Assembly: GCA_963833375.1 (NCBI GenBank)
Contig: CAWHXR010000007.1
Location: 124,001-188,000, forward strand
Direction: 5' to 3'
DNA from: DASUPK01 sp963833375
Lineage (GTDB): Bacteria; Actinomycetota; Thermoleophilia; Solirubrobacterales; 70-9
Length of the DNA stretch: 64,000 nt
The translations under genes were made by a program, and so were the position numbers. Below are positions 33,285 through 41,667 of the stretch, in pieces. Position 1 is the stretch's first letter. Each line of letters starts with the position of its first letter. The notes below the pieces were generated by a model. It was not told the origin of the DNA. It worked only from the letters and a program-made list of their open reading frames with translations, and did no database searches.

Positions 33285-35048
33285 GTGACCTCCTCGGCGG
33301 CCCGGAGCGGCGGCCGGCTGCTCACGGGCGCACTCCTGCTGGCGGGTCTGATCTGCGCGGTGGTTGCGATGGCCCCTGGTGGCAGCCAGGCGAAGAAGCG
33401 TCCGAAGGCCAAGCAGAAGCGGCCGAACATCGTGATGATCATGGACGACGACCAGTCGGCCGAGCAGCAGCGGTTCCTGGCGAAGACGAACACCGCGATC
33501 GGCCGCCATGGGGTCACCTTCGACAACTCGTTCGTCAACTACTCGCTCTGCTGCCCGTCCCGCTCGACCCTGCTCACGGGCCAATATGCGCACAACCACG
33601 GAGTGCGGGGCAACCAGCTGCCCACCGGTGGATACAGCAAGCTGGCGCCCACGCTCGGCAACTCGCTCCCCGTCTGGCTGCAGCACGCGGGCTACTACAC
33701 AGGGCACATAGGCAAGTTTCTGAACGGCTACGGCGCGACCTCGCCCGATACCGAGGTTCCGCCCGGATGGAACGAGTGGTACGGCTCGTTGGACGACCCC
33801 GACGGCTACACGGGGGGTACCTACACCGCATACGGCTACACGCTCAACGAGAACGGCCGCATCGTCCACTACGGCTCGACCCCCGGCGTCGCCGACCCGG
33901 CCACGTACCAGACCGACGTCTACTCGCAAAAGGCCGCCGACTTCATCAGGCGGCGAGCGCCGAGCCGGAAGCCCTTCTACCTCTCGGTCGCGCCGCGCGA
34001 CCCCCACGCGGAGGCGCAGGGAGCATGCGCGTGCGCGGGTGACAATCCGCGCGCCGCGCCTCGCTACGAGGGCAGCCTGGCGAGCCTGAGCGCGCCGAGG
34101 ACGCCCGCCTTCAACGAGGCCGACGTCTCGGACAAGCCCTCCAACGTCCGGAGCCTGCCCCTGCTCGGCCCGGCACAGATCGATGCGCTCGATGGCCGGT
34201 ACCGCGCCCGGGCCGAGGCCCTGCTCGGAGTGGACGACCTCGTCCAGAACGTCGTCAGCACCCTCAAGCAGCAGGGCGAGCTCAAGAACACGGTGCTCAT
34301 GTTCACCTCCGACAACGGCTTCTTCCACGGCGAGCACCGCGTGCCGCAGGGGAAGGTCCGCCTGTACGAGCCCTCGATCCGCGTGCCGCTGCTGATCCGC
34401 GCCCCCGGGCTGCCCAAGGGCGTGCACCGCAGCCAGCCGGTGTCCAACGTGGACCTGGCGCCGACCATCCTGGACTTCGCCGACGCCAGAGCGGGGCGCA
34501 GGGAGGACGGCGTCTCGCTGCTGCCGATCATGCGACGCAAGCTCGACTGGCCGGGCCGCGGACTCGACCTCGAGACCTACTTCACCCCGGACACGACCGA
34601 GGACCCGGAGGATCCGCCGCTCAACTACCGGGGGGTGCGCACGGACCGCTACCTGTACGCGCAGTACGGCACCGGGGAGCAGGAGCTCTACGATCTGCGG
34701 AGCGACCCGTTCGAGCTCCAGAACGCGAGCGCCAACCCCGCCTACGCCGCCGTCAAGGGCTCCCTGCAGAGGCTGCTCGCGGGGCTGGCGAACTGCGCGG
34801 GCCGCGGCTGCCGCTCCCGGCCGGCGGTGAAGCTGAGGGTGCGGAACTGCGCCACGGCGCTGCTGGGCGGCAAGGGCCAGCCCCAGGACGCGACCTTCTA
34901 CCTGCGCGGCAAGAGGATCCGGCGGGACGCGAAGCCTCCGCTCCGCGCGCACCTGCCCAACGCGTCGTCGGGCGCTCGGCTCGTGGCCGTCGCCACCTCG
35001 CTCGACGGGCGAACGGTCGGCCTGAAGACGAAGCTGCGGGGCTGCTGA
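33285..35048 (+). CDS. Secreted arylsulfatase-family enzyme with Cys-rich tail
   Basis: 587 residues. Signal/anchor segment at about 12-32, then NIVMIMDDDQS (metal site) and the sulfatase signature NYSLCCPSRSTLLTGQYAHNHG; the cysteine in C-x-P-S-R would become formylglycine. SDNGFFHGEHR gives the second metal pair. The last 90 residues (from CAGRGCRSRP) form a separate cysteine-containing domain with beta-sandwich-like pattern. Hydrolyses sulfate esters outside the membrane. GTG start after AAGGGGG. No formylglycine-generating enzyme is in the window. Confidence 0.88.
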   Translation: MTSSAARSGGRLLTGALLLAGLICAVVAMAPGGSQAKKRPKAKQKRPNIVMIMDDDQSAEQQRFLAKTNTAIGRHGVTFDNSFVNYSLCCPSRSTLLTGQYAHNHGVRGNQLPTGGYSKLAPTLGNSLPVWLQHAGYYTGHIGKFLNGYGATSPDTEVPPGWNEWYGSLDDPDGYTGGTYTAYGYTLNENGRIVHYGSTPGVADPATYQTDVYSQKAADFIRRRAPSRKPFYLSVAPRDPHAEAQGACACAGDNPRAAPRYEGSLASLSAPRTPAFNEADVSDKPSNVRSLPLLGPAQIDALDGRYRARAEALLGVDDLVQNVVSTLKQQGELKNTVLMFTSDNGFFHGEHRVPQGKVRLYEPSIRVPLLIRAPGLPKGVHRSQPVSNVDLAPTILDFADARAGRREDGVSLLPIMRRKLDWPGRGLDLETYFTPDTTEDPEDPPLNYRGVRTDRYLYAQYGTGEQELYDLRSDPFELQNASANPAYAAVKGSLQRLLAGLANCAGRGCRSRPAVKLRVRNCATALLGGKGQPQDATFYLRGKRIRRDAKPPLRAHLPNASSGARLVAVATSLDGRTVGLKTKLRGC

Positions 35049-35062
35049 GGCTCAGTCTCCAT

Positions 35063-35082
35063 GCCGCGGCCGTATCCGCGGC
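35063..35082 (+). terminator. Hairpin after sulfatase
   Basis: GCCGCGG-N6-CCGCGGC, perfect 7-bp stem, 14 bp after the sulfatase stop. No U-tract. Confidence 0.5.
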
Positions 35083-35168
35083 AGCCAGCCCGGGACCCGC
35101 CGTTCGGCACGCGTCGTAGCTCTCACCGAACTGCTGGCTGAGCGTGGGCGCCGAGGGCCGCCTTCGCC

Positions 35169-36014
35169 CTACGCACTGGAGGACGCCGGCTCGCGCGCGA
35201 ACGCCTCGATCAGCTCGGCGAGGCGCTCGGGCTGATCCTCGGAGACGAAGGTGTAGGAGTCCTCGATCCTCTCGAGGGTCGCACCGCTGATCGTCTCGGC
35301 GAGGCGCTCGGCGAAGGAGAGCTTGAAGAAACGATCCTCGACGGCCCAGGCGAGCATCGTGGGACGGTCGAACGCTCGCAGCTTCTCGGCGGCGTCGAAC
35401 GTGTAGCGCGGGTTGATCCCCCGCAGGACCTTGACGGTGTCCCGGCGGATCTCCCCGTTCGAGAGGAAGGGCTCGACCCACTCGCGCAGGGGTGCCCCGG
35501 CCGGGTCGTGCTTGATCAGCCAGCCGTAGGCGATCGGGGTCCTGCGCAGCGGGTCGAGCCGCATGCTCTGCAGCACGCCGGTGAGCAGACCCGGTACGCG
35601 CGCCGCCCACTGCAGCGGGCGGAAGGCCGGCGGCAGGAAGTTCTCGAACGCGTCGCAGTTGGTGAGCAGGAGCTTGCCGATCCTCTCGGGGTGGTTCGCC
35701 GCCGTGATCTGTGAGATCGCGCCGCCGGTGTCGTTGCCGACCAGCGTCACGCCGTCCAGGTCGAGCGCCTCCAGGAACCCGGCGACGATCCGCGCCAGTC
35801 CCGGGGGAGAGAGGTCGGCGTCGGGGTTCATCGGGATGAGGTGGGAGCCGAGCGGGAAGTCCGGGACGATGCAGCGGTAGCGGTCCTCCAGGAGGGGCGT
35901 CACCTTGCGCCACAGCCGGCCGTCGACGAGCAGTCCGTGGACGAAGACGATCGGCGGGCCCTCTCCCGACTCGCGGTAGCGGATGGTTCCCTGCGGGATC
36001 TTGACCTCACTCAT
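35169..36014 (-). CDS. Alpha/beta hydrolase, haloalkane-dehalogenase-like, catalytic His not evident
   Basis: 281 residues from ATG 36014, preceded by GAGGAGG. Oxyanion region VFVHGLLVDGRLW; nucleophile elbow LVGNDTGGAIS with aspartate as nucleophile, the haloalkane-dehalogenase/epoxide-hydrolase type; cap domain in the middle. Where the catalytic histidine is expected the sequence reads IEDSYTFVSEDQPERLAELI, with Thr instead of His. Overlaps the upstream NTF2-like gene by 4 bp (ATGA). Either a subfamily with altered chemistry or a non-hydrolytic protein. Confidence 0.8.
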   Translation of the reverse strand: MSEVKIPQGTIRYRESGEGPPIVFVHGLLVDGRLWRKVTPLLEDRYRCIVPDFPLGSHLIPMNPDADLSPPGLARIVAGFLEALDLDGVTLVGNDTGGAISQITAANHPERIGKLLLTNCDAFENFLPPAFRPLQWAARVPGLLTGVLQSMRLDPLRRTPIAYGWLIKHDPAGAPLREWVEPFLSNGEIRRDTVKVLRGINPRYTFDAAEKLRAFDRPTMLAWAVEDRFFKLSFAERLAETISGATLERIEDSYTFVSEDQPERLAELIEAFAREPASSSA

Positions 36015-36502
36015 GCGGGCCTCCTCGGGCTGCAAAGTTGGGTGCGGACGAAGCGCGGCCATGAGCGCGGGCTGCGCAGCACGGCCTTGACCAGCGGGGT
36101 GGGGTCGAGGTAGGCGACGCGCTCGATCGCCTTGCCGTCGCGGAGTGTGATCCGATCGCAGCTGGAGAGCTGGAACGGGTGGCCCCCCACGGTCCCCTCG
36201 AGCCGCAGCTCGATGTGGATCACATCGCCGGTCGCCGACCAGTTCACGACCGTGCCGCGCAGATCGGGGACGAGCTCGAACAGGGGGCGGGCGAACTCCT
36301 CGCGGAAGCCCCGCAGCCCCACCACCGGGGGGAGCTGCGGCTGGATCATCCGCACCTCCGGATCGAGCCAGGGCTCGAAGTGATCGCAGAAGGTGTCCGG
36401 ATCGACTGGATTCGCCCAGCCCTCCGCGAACATCTCCACCCAGGCCGCGGCGTCGGATCCGGTGGCCGCGTCCGGGCCCGCCTCTCGCGCTTGAGTCGGC
36501 AT
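36011..36502 (-). CDS. NTF2/SnoaL-like protein
   Basis: 163 residues: WVEMFAEGWANPVDPDTFCDHFEPWLDPEVRMIQPQLPPVVGLRGFREEF ... HIELRLEGTVGGHPFQLSSCDRITLRDGKAIERVAYLDP, a SnoaL-type alpha+beta cone used for small hydrophobic substrates. Forms an operon with the alpha/beta hydrolase (ATGA overlap). The start codon lies inside the left arm of a palindromic operator, so expression is probably tightly repressed. Confidence 0.8.
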   Translation of the reverse strand: MPTQAREAGPDAATGSDAAAWVEMFAEGWANPVDPDTFCDHFEPWLDPEVRMIQPQLPPVVGLRGFREEFARPLFELVPDLRGTVVNWSATGDVIHIELRLEGTVGGHPFQLSSCDRITLRDGKAIERVAYLDPTPLVKAVLRSPRSWPRFVRTQLCSPRRPA

Positions 36503-36514
36503 ACAGGCTGTATG
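36500..36514. promoter_or_regulatory. Operator 1: CATACAG-G-CTGTATG
   Basis: Perfect 7-bp arms around a single base. A second copy lies at 36524-36538, 24 bp centre to centre. Overlaps the start codon of the minus-strand NTF2-like gene. Typical of a dimeric repressor of TetR/MarR kind. Confidence 0.7.
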
Positions 36515-36523
36515 TATAGCTGA

Positions 36524-36538
36524 CCTACAGGCTGTATG
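36524..36538. promoter_or_regulatory. Operator 2: CCTACAG-G-CTGTATG
   Basis: Same as operator 1 with one mismatch in the left arm. Between the two sites the minus strand reads TATACATA-like sequence suited to a -10, so binding would block the NTF2-like/hydrolase promoter. Confidence 0.65.
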
Positions 36539-36594
36539 CCAACCGGCCGGCCGACTTCGGTCCTTCCGGCTGCCGGGTGTGTTTGGGGCCTGGC

Positions 36595-36600
36595 TAGACT
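36595..36600 (+). promoter_or_regulatory. -10 hexamer TAGACT, leaderless promoter of rpmE
   Basis: TAGACT ends 8 nt before the ATG at 36609, supporting that start over the in-frame ATG at 36579. Confidence 0.5.
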
Positions 36601-36608
36601 TGAACGCG

Positions 36609-36815
36609 ATGAAGACCGAAATCCATCCCGAATACGTCCTCTCGCACGTCCACTGCTCATGCGGGAACGACTTCTACACGCGCTCCACGAAGCCCGAGCT
36701 GCACGTGGAGATCTGCTCGCAGTGCCACCCTTTCTATACGGGCAAGCAGAAGCTGGTTGACACCGGCGGCCGGGTGGAGCGGTTCCGTCGCCGGGCAGCC
36801 AAGCGCGCCCGTTGA
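36609..36815 (+). CDS. rpmE: 50S ribosomal protein L31, zinc form
   Basis: 68 residues: MKTEIHPEYVLSHVHCSCGN ... VEICSQCHPFYTGKQKLVDTGGRVERFRRR. Four cysteines in CxC and CxxC mark the zinc-containing (C+) L31. Its stop overlaps the TTG start of the DUF1385 gene. In actinobacteria rpmE usually stands just before prfA; here about 6.7 kb lies between. Confidence 0.96.
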   Translation: MKTEIHPEYVLSHVHCSCGNDFYTRSTKPELHVEICSQCHPFYTGKQKLVDTGGRVERFRRRAAKRAR

Positions 36816-37813
36816 GCTCCCAGCCCGCGTCATCGCCGAATGGGTCGCGGCCGCAGGCCGCCCAGTCCGAACGCATGCCGGACGGGAAGCCGGTCGCCGT
36901 CGGCGACGCGCCGATCGGCGGCCAGGCTGTGCTCGAGGGCGTGATGATGCGGGGCGTCTCGACCTGGTCGGTCGCCTGCCGCACTCCGGACGAGCGCATC
37001 GAGGTCACTTCCGAGCCGATCGTCTCCTGGGCGAAGCGCAGCCGGTTCCTGCGCGTACCCGTGATCCGCGGAGTCGTCGCGCTCGCCGAATCCCTGCGGA
37101 TCGGCTTTCGGGCGCTTGCGATCTCGGCGAACGCCCAGCTCTCCGACGGTGAGGAAGAGGAGGAGATCGGCGGCTTCACCTGGGGCCTGACGATCTTCTT
37201 CTCGCTGCTGCTTGCCGTCGGCCTCTTCTTCGTGATCCCGGTAGGAGCAACCAGCCTGATCAAGGACCAGCTCGGCTCCTCGATCCTCTTCTGGCTGGTC
37301 GAGGGAGTTCTTCGAACCGCCATCTTCATCGGCTATCTGGTTCTGATCAGCCGTCTCCCGGACCTGCGCCGCGTCTTCCAGTACCACGGCGCGGAGCACA
37401 AGACGATCTCGTGCTTCGAGGCCGGTGACGAGCTGGTGCCGGCGAGGGCCAAGGAGTACTCGCGCCTCCATCCGCGCTGCGGGACCAGCTTCCTGCTGAT
37501 CGTGATGGTGCTGGCGATCTTCGTCTTCGCGCCGATCGGTCTGCCGGCCTGGTACTGGCTGCTCGCCTCCCGCATCCTCGGCATCCCCCTGATCGCCGGG
37601 CTCTCCTATGAGGTGATCAAGTGGGCGGGCAAGCACCGCAACAAGCGCTGGGTGCGCGCGGTGATGTGGCCGGGCCTCATGCTGCAGAACCTCACCACCC
37701 GCGAGCCGGACGAGGACCAGCTCGAGGTCGCGATCCGCGCCCTGGAGGCAGTGCTGGCGGTCGAGGACCCGCGCGAGGCGAAGCGGGACCAGGCGATAGA
37801 GATCGTCGCCTAG
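36812..37813 (+). CDS. DUF1385 membrane protein (YqhQ family)
   Basis: 333 residues. The family hallmarks are APIGGQAVLEGVMMRG near the start, VIRGVVALAESL, then transmembrane segments at about 128-150, 160-180, 230-250 and 255-270, and FQYHGAEHKTISCFEAGDELV with HPRCGTSF between them. Function of DUF1385 is unknown; it is commonly found next to rpmE/prfA. TTG start at 36812 overlaps the rpmE stop, so translation is coupled. Confidence 0.88.
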   Translation: MSSQPASSPNGSRPQAAQSERMPDGKPVAVGDAPIGGQAVLEGVMMRGVSTWSVACRTPDERIEVTSEPIVSWAKRSRFLRVPVIRGVVALAESLRIGFRALAISANAQLSDGEEEEEIGGFTWGLTIFFSLLLAVGLFFVIPVGATSLIKDQLGSSILFWLVEGVLRTAIFIGYLVLISRLPDLRRVFQYHGAEHKTISCFEAGDELVPARAKEYSRLHPRCGTSFLLIVMVLAIFVFAPIGLPAWYWLLASRILGIPLIAGLSYEVIKWAGKHRNKRWVRAVMWPGLMLQNLTTREPDEDQLEVAIRALEAVLAVEDPREAKRDQAIEIVA

Positions 37814-37833
37814 CGGCCGCTGCGAGCCGCCGG

Positions 37834-39270
37834 TCAGCCGCCGTAGCCCGGGATCGAGAAGCGGATGGTGGCCCCGCTGCCCGGCGGCGACTCAGCGGCG
37901 ATCGAGCCGCCGTGCGCCTCGACGATCGCCCGCGCGATCGCCAGGCCCAGGCCGCTGCCTCCCTCGGCGCGGCTCCGTCCCTCGTCCGTGCGGTGGAAGC
38001 GATCGAAGACGCGGCCGAGCTGGTCGGGCTCGATGCCGGTGCCGTCGTCGCTGACCGCGAACACCGCCGCGCCGTTCTCCGAGCTGATCGAGATGTCGAT
38101 GTGCCCGTCGGGCGAGGTGTGCCGGACGGCGTTGGTGACGAGGTTGCGCAGCACCTGTGCCAGCCGGTCTGGGTCGGCCTGCAGGTCGCCGTGGACGCTC
38201 GCCTCGACGCTGTAGTGGCGGGGCCCGAGCAGGGGCAGATCGCGGCGCAGGTCCTCGACGAAGTCGTCGATCGGCACGCGCCGGCGCTGCACCAGGCCGC
38301 CGCGCTCGGCCTTGGCGAGGGTGAGCATGTCGTCGATCAGCCGCTCCATGCGGCGCACCTCGCGCATCAGCTCGTCGGCCTCGGCCGTAACCGCCTCGGG
38401 ATCGCCCGCGCGGCCCGCGAGCTGCTCGATCCGGCCGCGCAGGACCGTGAGGGGGCTGCGCAGCTCGTGGGAGGCGTCGGAGACGAACTCGCGCTGCCGG
38501 CGGAAGCCCTCCTCGAGGCGATCCATCATGTGGTTGAACGACTCGGCGAGGACACCGACCTCGTCCTCCCCGCTGTAGTCGATCCGGTGGGAGAGATCCC
38601 CGGAATCGACCTCTGAGGCGACGACGGCCATCCGGCGCAGCGGCCGGGTGATCAGGTTCGCCAGCCAGATCGCGATCGCTACAGAGAGCAGCAGGGCGCC
38701 CAGGCCGACCGCGATGAACCTGTTTCGCAGCGAGGACAGGGCCTGGTCCACGGAGGTGAGCGGGTCCGCGACGCGGAACGTCCCGATCCTCGTTCCGCCG
38801 GCGACGATCGGCTCGCTGAGGACCCGCAGCTTGCCCGTCTCGTCGGTGGAGATCGTCGTCAGGCCGTCGCCCGCGGAGACGATACCTCCATTCCCGGCCT
38901 CCCCGGACTCGGGCCGACCCGATCGGACCTCGGCGAGCTCCTCGTTGACGATCCTGGTCTGGTTGGTGACCGGAGGAAGCCCCGCGGGGGTGATCAGGTA
39001 GATGCGCGCCTCGGGGTGGTAGCGCTGCCCCGCGACGAAGCGCGCGCTCGTCGCCCCCAGGCTGGCGGGATCGTGGACCTGACCGGTGCTGAGCACCCGC
39101 TGCTGGAACTCCGCGAACTGCTCGTTCAGCTCTCGATCGATGCGGCTGCGCAGGTTCGCCGCGGTCGTCTCATGCAAGGCGAAGAAGCTCGCCGCCACGG
39201 CGGCCATGCTCACCGCGGAGATCGCCAGCACCAGCCGCAGCCGGATGCCGCTGGGGACCCACCTACGCAT
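37834..39270 (-). CDS. OmpR-type membrane sensor histidine kinase
   Basis: 478 residues. N-terminal transmembrane helix (about 13-30), an extracytoplasmic loop of about 140 residues, a second helix near 190-210, a HAMP linker (RPLRRMAVVASEVDSGDLSHRI), HisKA (REFVSDASHELRSPLTVLRG, phosphoacceptor in SHELRSP) and HATPase (NLVTNAVRHTS, VSDDGTGIEP, GSGLGLAIARAIVEAHGG). Start overlaps the regulator stop by 8 bp; the two form an operon and a pair. Divergent from the ApbE operon. Confidence 0.93.
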   Translation of the reverse strand: MRRWVPSGIRLRLVLAISAVSMAAVAASFFALHETTAANLRSRIDRELNEQFAEFQQRVLSTGQVHDPASLGATSARFVAGQRYHPEARIYLITPAGLPPVTNQTRIVNEELAEVRSGRPESGEAGNGGIVSAGDGLTTISTDETGKLRVLSEPIVAGGTRIGTFRVADPLTSVDQALSSLRNRFIAVGLGALLLSVAIAIWLANLITRPLRRMAVVASEVDSGDLSHRIDYSGEDEVGVLAESFNHMMDRLEEGFRRQREFVSDASHELRSPLTVLRGRIEQLAGRAGDPEAVTAEADELMREVRRMERLIDDMLTLAKAERGGLVQRRRVPIDDFVEDLRRDLPLLGPRHYSVEASVHGDLQADPDRLAQVLRNLVTNAVRHTSPDGHIDISISSENGAAVFAVSDDGTGIEPDQLGRVFDRFHRTDEGRSRAEGGSGLGLAIARAIVEAHGGSIAAESPPGSGATIRFSIPGYGG

Positions 39271-39940
39271 CGGCGCTCACCAGCCGATACCCGGCTGAGC
39301 GAACGGTCTGGATCGGCGCGTCGCCGTCGGCCTCGGCGAGCTTCCGGCGGAGGTAGCCGATGTAGACGTCGAGCACGTTGGTTCCCGGGTCGTAGTCGTA
39401 GCCCCAGACCGCGTTCAGGATCTGCGCGCGCGAGAGCACCTGGTCCGGATGCCGCATCAGGTAGGCGAGCAGCTCGAACTCCCTGGCGGTCAGCTTCACC
39501 CCTCGCCCGGCGCGCTGCACCTCTCGGGTCCGGAAGTCGAGGTTGATCCGCCCGACCTCCAGGGAGGTGGCGCTCACCTGGCCCGGCTGGCGCAGGTGCG
39601 CCCGGATCCTGGCGAGCAGCTCGGCGAAGGCGAACGGCTTGGTCAGGTAGTCGCTGGCCCCGAGGTCCAGGCCCTTGACCACGTCGTCGGTCTCGGCCAG
39701 CGCGGTCAGCATGATCACGGGCAGCGCCTCGTCCTCTTCCCGAATGCCCTTGATGACCTCGAGGCCGCTGAGCTTGGGGAGGAGGACGTCGAGGATCACC
39801 AGGGCGTAGTCGCCGGTCCTCGCCAGCGCGAGGCCCTCCTCGCCGTCATAGGCGCAGGAGACCGAGTAGCCCTCGGCCTCGAGCCCGCGCTGCACGAACT
39901 CGGCGATCGGCCGTTCGTCTTCCACCACCAGGATGCGCAT
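39263..39940 (-). CDS. OmpR-family response regulator
   Basis: 225 residues. Receiver: ILVVEDERPI, phospho-acceptor in LVILDVLLPKLSG, T in VIMLTA, K in DYLTKPFAFAEL. DNA-binding winged helix: LTAREFELLAYLMRHPDQVLSRAQILNAVWGYDYDPGTNVLDVYIGYLRRKL ... TVRSAGYRL. Transcribed before its kinase. ATG 39940 with TAGCAT 7 nt upstream. Confidence 0.95.
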   Translation of the reverse strand: MRILVVEDERPIAEFVQRGLEAEGYSVSCAYDGEEGLALARTGDYALVILDVLLPKLSGLEVIKGIREEDEALPVIMLTALAETDDVVKGLDLGASDYLTKPFAFAELLARIRAHLRQPGQVSATSLEVGRINLDFRTREVQRAGRGVKLTAREFELLAYLMRHPDQVLSRAQILNAVWGYDYDPGTNVLDVYIGYLRRKLAEADGDAPIQTVRSAGYRLVSADA

Positions 39941-39947
39941 TGCGGCA

Positions 39948-39953
39948 ATGCTA
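39948..39953 (-). promoter_or_regulatory. -10 hexamer TAGCAT, leaderless promoter
   Basis: TAGCAT on the minus strand, 7 nt before the ATG at 39940. Confidence 0.5.
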
Positions 39954-40042
39954 GGCGGGCCCCGTGAAGGCGCCCGGATCCTCTAAGAGATTTCTCATCA
40001 GGGCCTTACCGCCTGTTCATTGCCCGGACCGAGTATCCGTAC

Positions 40043-41035
40043 GTGATCTCGGACCCGGACACGGCGCCGTTCGTCGAATACGACCGCCGCTTCAAGCTCT
40101 TCGGCTCCCAGGTGCGCCTGCTGATCGGCGCCCCGGCCCGTGGCGGGCTTCCCTCGCCCGAGGCGATGGGAATCCAGATCGAGTTCTTCCTGCGGCTCCT
40201 GCACCGCAAGCTGACCCGCTTCGATCGGGGCAGCGAGCTCTGCGCCCTCAACTCCGAGCCGGGGGAGAGGTGTTCCGTGAGCCCGACGCTCGCCGTCGCC
40301 GTCGACGCCGCCCTCTGGGCGGCCCGCCGCTCGGATGGCCTCGTCGATCCGACCCTCGTCGGCGAGCTGGAGGACGCGGGTTACGCGGCCTCCCGAGCCG
40401 ACTTCCCCTCCGCCCCGATCGCCGACGCCCTCGCCGCCGCGCCCGACCGCATTCCCGCCTCCCCCCGCGCGGACTCCGCCTGGCGCGAGATCTCGGTCGA
40501 CCCGGTCGCCGGCGCCATCACCCGGCCCGCCGGGGTCCGGATCGACACGGGCGGCAGCGGCAAGGGACTCGCGGCGGACCTGGCCTCCGATCGGCTCGGC
40601 GGTTACCCCACCTTCGTCGTCGACGCCGGCGGCGATCTGCGCCTGGGCGGCGAGCGGCCGGTCGCGCGTGAGGTCCGCATCGACCACCCGGTCGAGGACG
40701 AGCCGGCACACGTGTTCATGCTGGACCGTGGCGCGGTGGCGACCAGCGGCATCAAGACTCGCCTCTGGGCAACCGACGAGGGCTTCGCCCACCATCTGCT
40801 CGATCCGGCGACCGGCAGGCCGGCCTGGACCGGAGTGGTCCAGGCCACCTCCCTGGGCGTCACCGCCCTGGAGGCGGAGACACTGGCGAAGATGGCCTTC
40901 CTGGCCGGGCCGGAGCGGGCCCGTGAGATCCTCGCCGCGCACGGCGGGCTGATCGTCCTGGACGACGGCAACGTCGAGCTCGTCGGCTCGCTGGCCGAGC
41001 TGGCAACCCCCTCGGCCGAGGCGGTGGCGGCGTGA
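40043..41035 (+). CDS. ApbE-like FAD:protein FMN transferase
   Basis: 330 residues. ApbE blocks: LLHRKLTRFDRGSELCALN, SDGLVDPTL, GVRIDTGGSGKGLAADLASD, FVVDAGGDLRLGG, VATSGI and AHHLLDPATGRPAWTGVVQATSLGVTALEAETLAKMAFLAG. ApbE attaches FMN to Ser/Thr of target flavoproteins or hydrolyses FAD. No signal peptide is visible, so a cytoplasmic form. Overlaps the haem membrane-protein gene by 4 bp. GTG start with a weak -10 (GAGTAT) 6 nt upstream. Confidence 0.88.
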   Translation: MISDPDTAPFVEYDRRFKLFGSQVRLLIGAPARGGLPSPEAMGIQIEFFLRLLHRKLTRFDRGSELCALNSEPGERCSVSPTLAVAVDAALWAARRSDGLVDPTLVGELEDAGYAASRADFPSAPIADALAAAPDRIPASPRADSAWREISVDPVAGAITRPAGVRIDTGGSGKGLAADLASDRLGGYPTFVVDAGGDLRLGGERPVAREVRIDHPVEDEPAHVFMLDRGAVATSGIKTRLWATDEGFAHHLLDPATGRPAWTGVVQATSLGVTALEAETLAKMAFLAGPERAREILAAHGGLIVLDDGNVELVGSLAELATPSAEAVAA

Positions 41036-41667
41036 ACTCCTACACCGATCCGGGCCAGCACATCTTCTGGATCGCCAGTCGCGCCTTCGGCGTGACCGCC
41101 CTGGTGCTCGTCTCGGTCTCGGTCGGCATGGGCCTCGCGATGGCGATGCGCTCCGCGAAGGGGCCGGGCGCCATGGCGCGGCTGAAGCAGGCCCACGAGG
41201 CCACCGCGCTGACCGCCCTGCTCCTGATCGCGGCGCACGGCATCGCGCTGCTCGGCGACACCTACCTCCGGCCGGGACTCTCCGGGATCGCGATCCCGTT
41301 CGTGATGTCTCACCGCCCGCTCTGGACCGGGCTGGGCGTCGTCGGCGGCTGGCTCGCCGCGATCCTCGGCCTGACCTTCTACGCGCGCCGCTGGATCGGC
41401 CCCAAGCTGTGGCGCCAGATGCACCGCTGGACCCTGGCCGTGTACCTCCTCGCCGTGATCCACACGCTCGGCGCGGGCACCGACGCGCATTCCTTCTGGC
41501 TGCTGGTGATCGTGATCGCCACCGCCGCGCCGATCGCGGTGATGGCCGCCGTCCGCCTGCTCCCCAGCGAGCAGCCCGAGCGAGGCCGGCACCGGCGCCG
41601 CATCCCATTGCCCTCAGAGCAGCTCTCCGGGACCCCGCCTGCGCGTGGCTACGAGGTGGCGCGATGA
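41032..41667 (+). CDS. Ferric-reductase-like haem membrane protein
   Basis: 211 residues with about six hydrophobic segments. Histidines lie in transmembrane contexts (KQAHEATAL, IAAHGIALL, RQMHRWTLAVYL, AVIHTLGAG), the pattern of the two-haem ferric-reductase/MsrQ-like domain. No FAD/NAD(P)H domain is present, so electrons must come from a partner. GTG start overlaps the apbE stop, and its own stop overlaps the next gene (ATGA): a tight three-gene operon. Confidence 0.8.
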   Translation: MNSYTDPGQHIFWIASRAFGVTALVLVSVSVGMGLAMAMRSAKGPGAMARLKQAHEATALTALLLIAAHGIALLGDTYLRPGLSGIAIPFVMSHRPLWTGLGVVGGWLAAILGLTFYARRWIGPKLWRQMHRWTLAVYLLAVIHTLGAGTDAHSFWLLVIVIATAAPIAVMAAVRLLPSEQPERGRHRRRIPLPSEQLSGTPPARGYEVAR

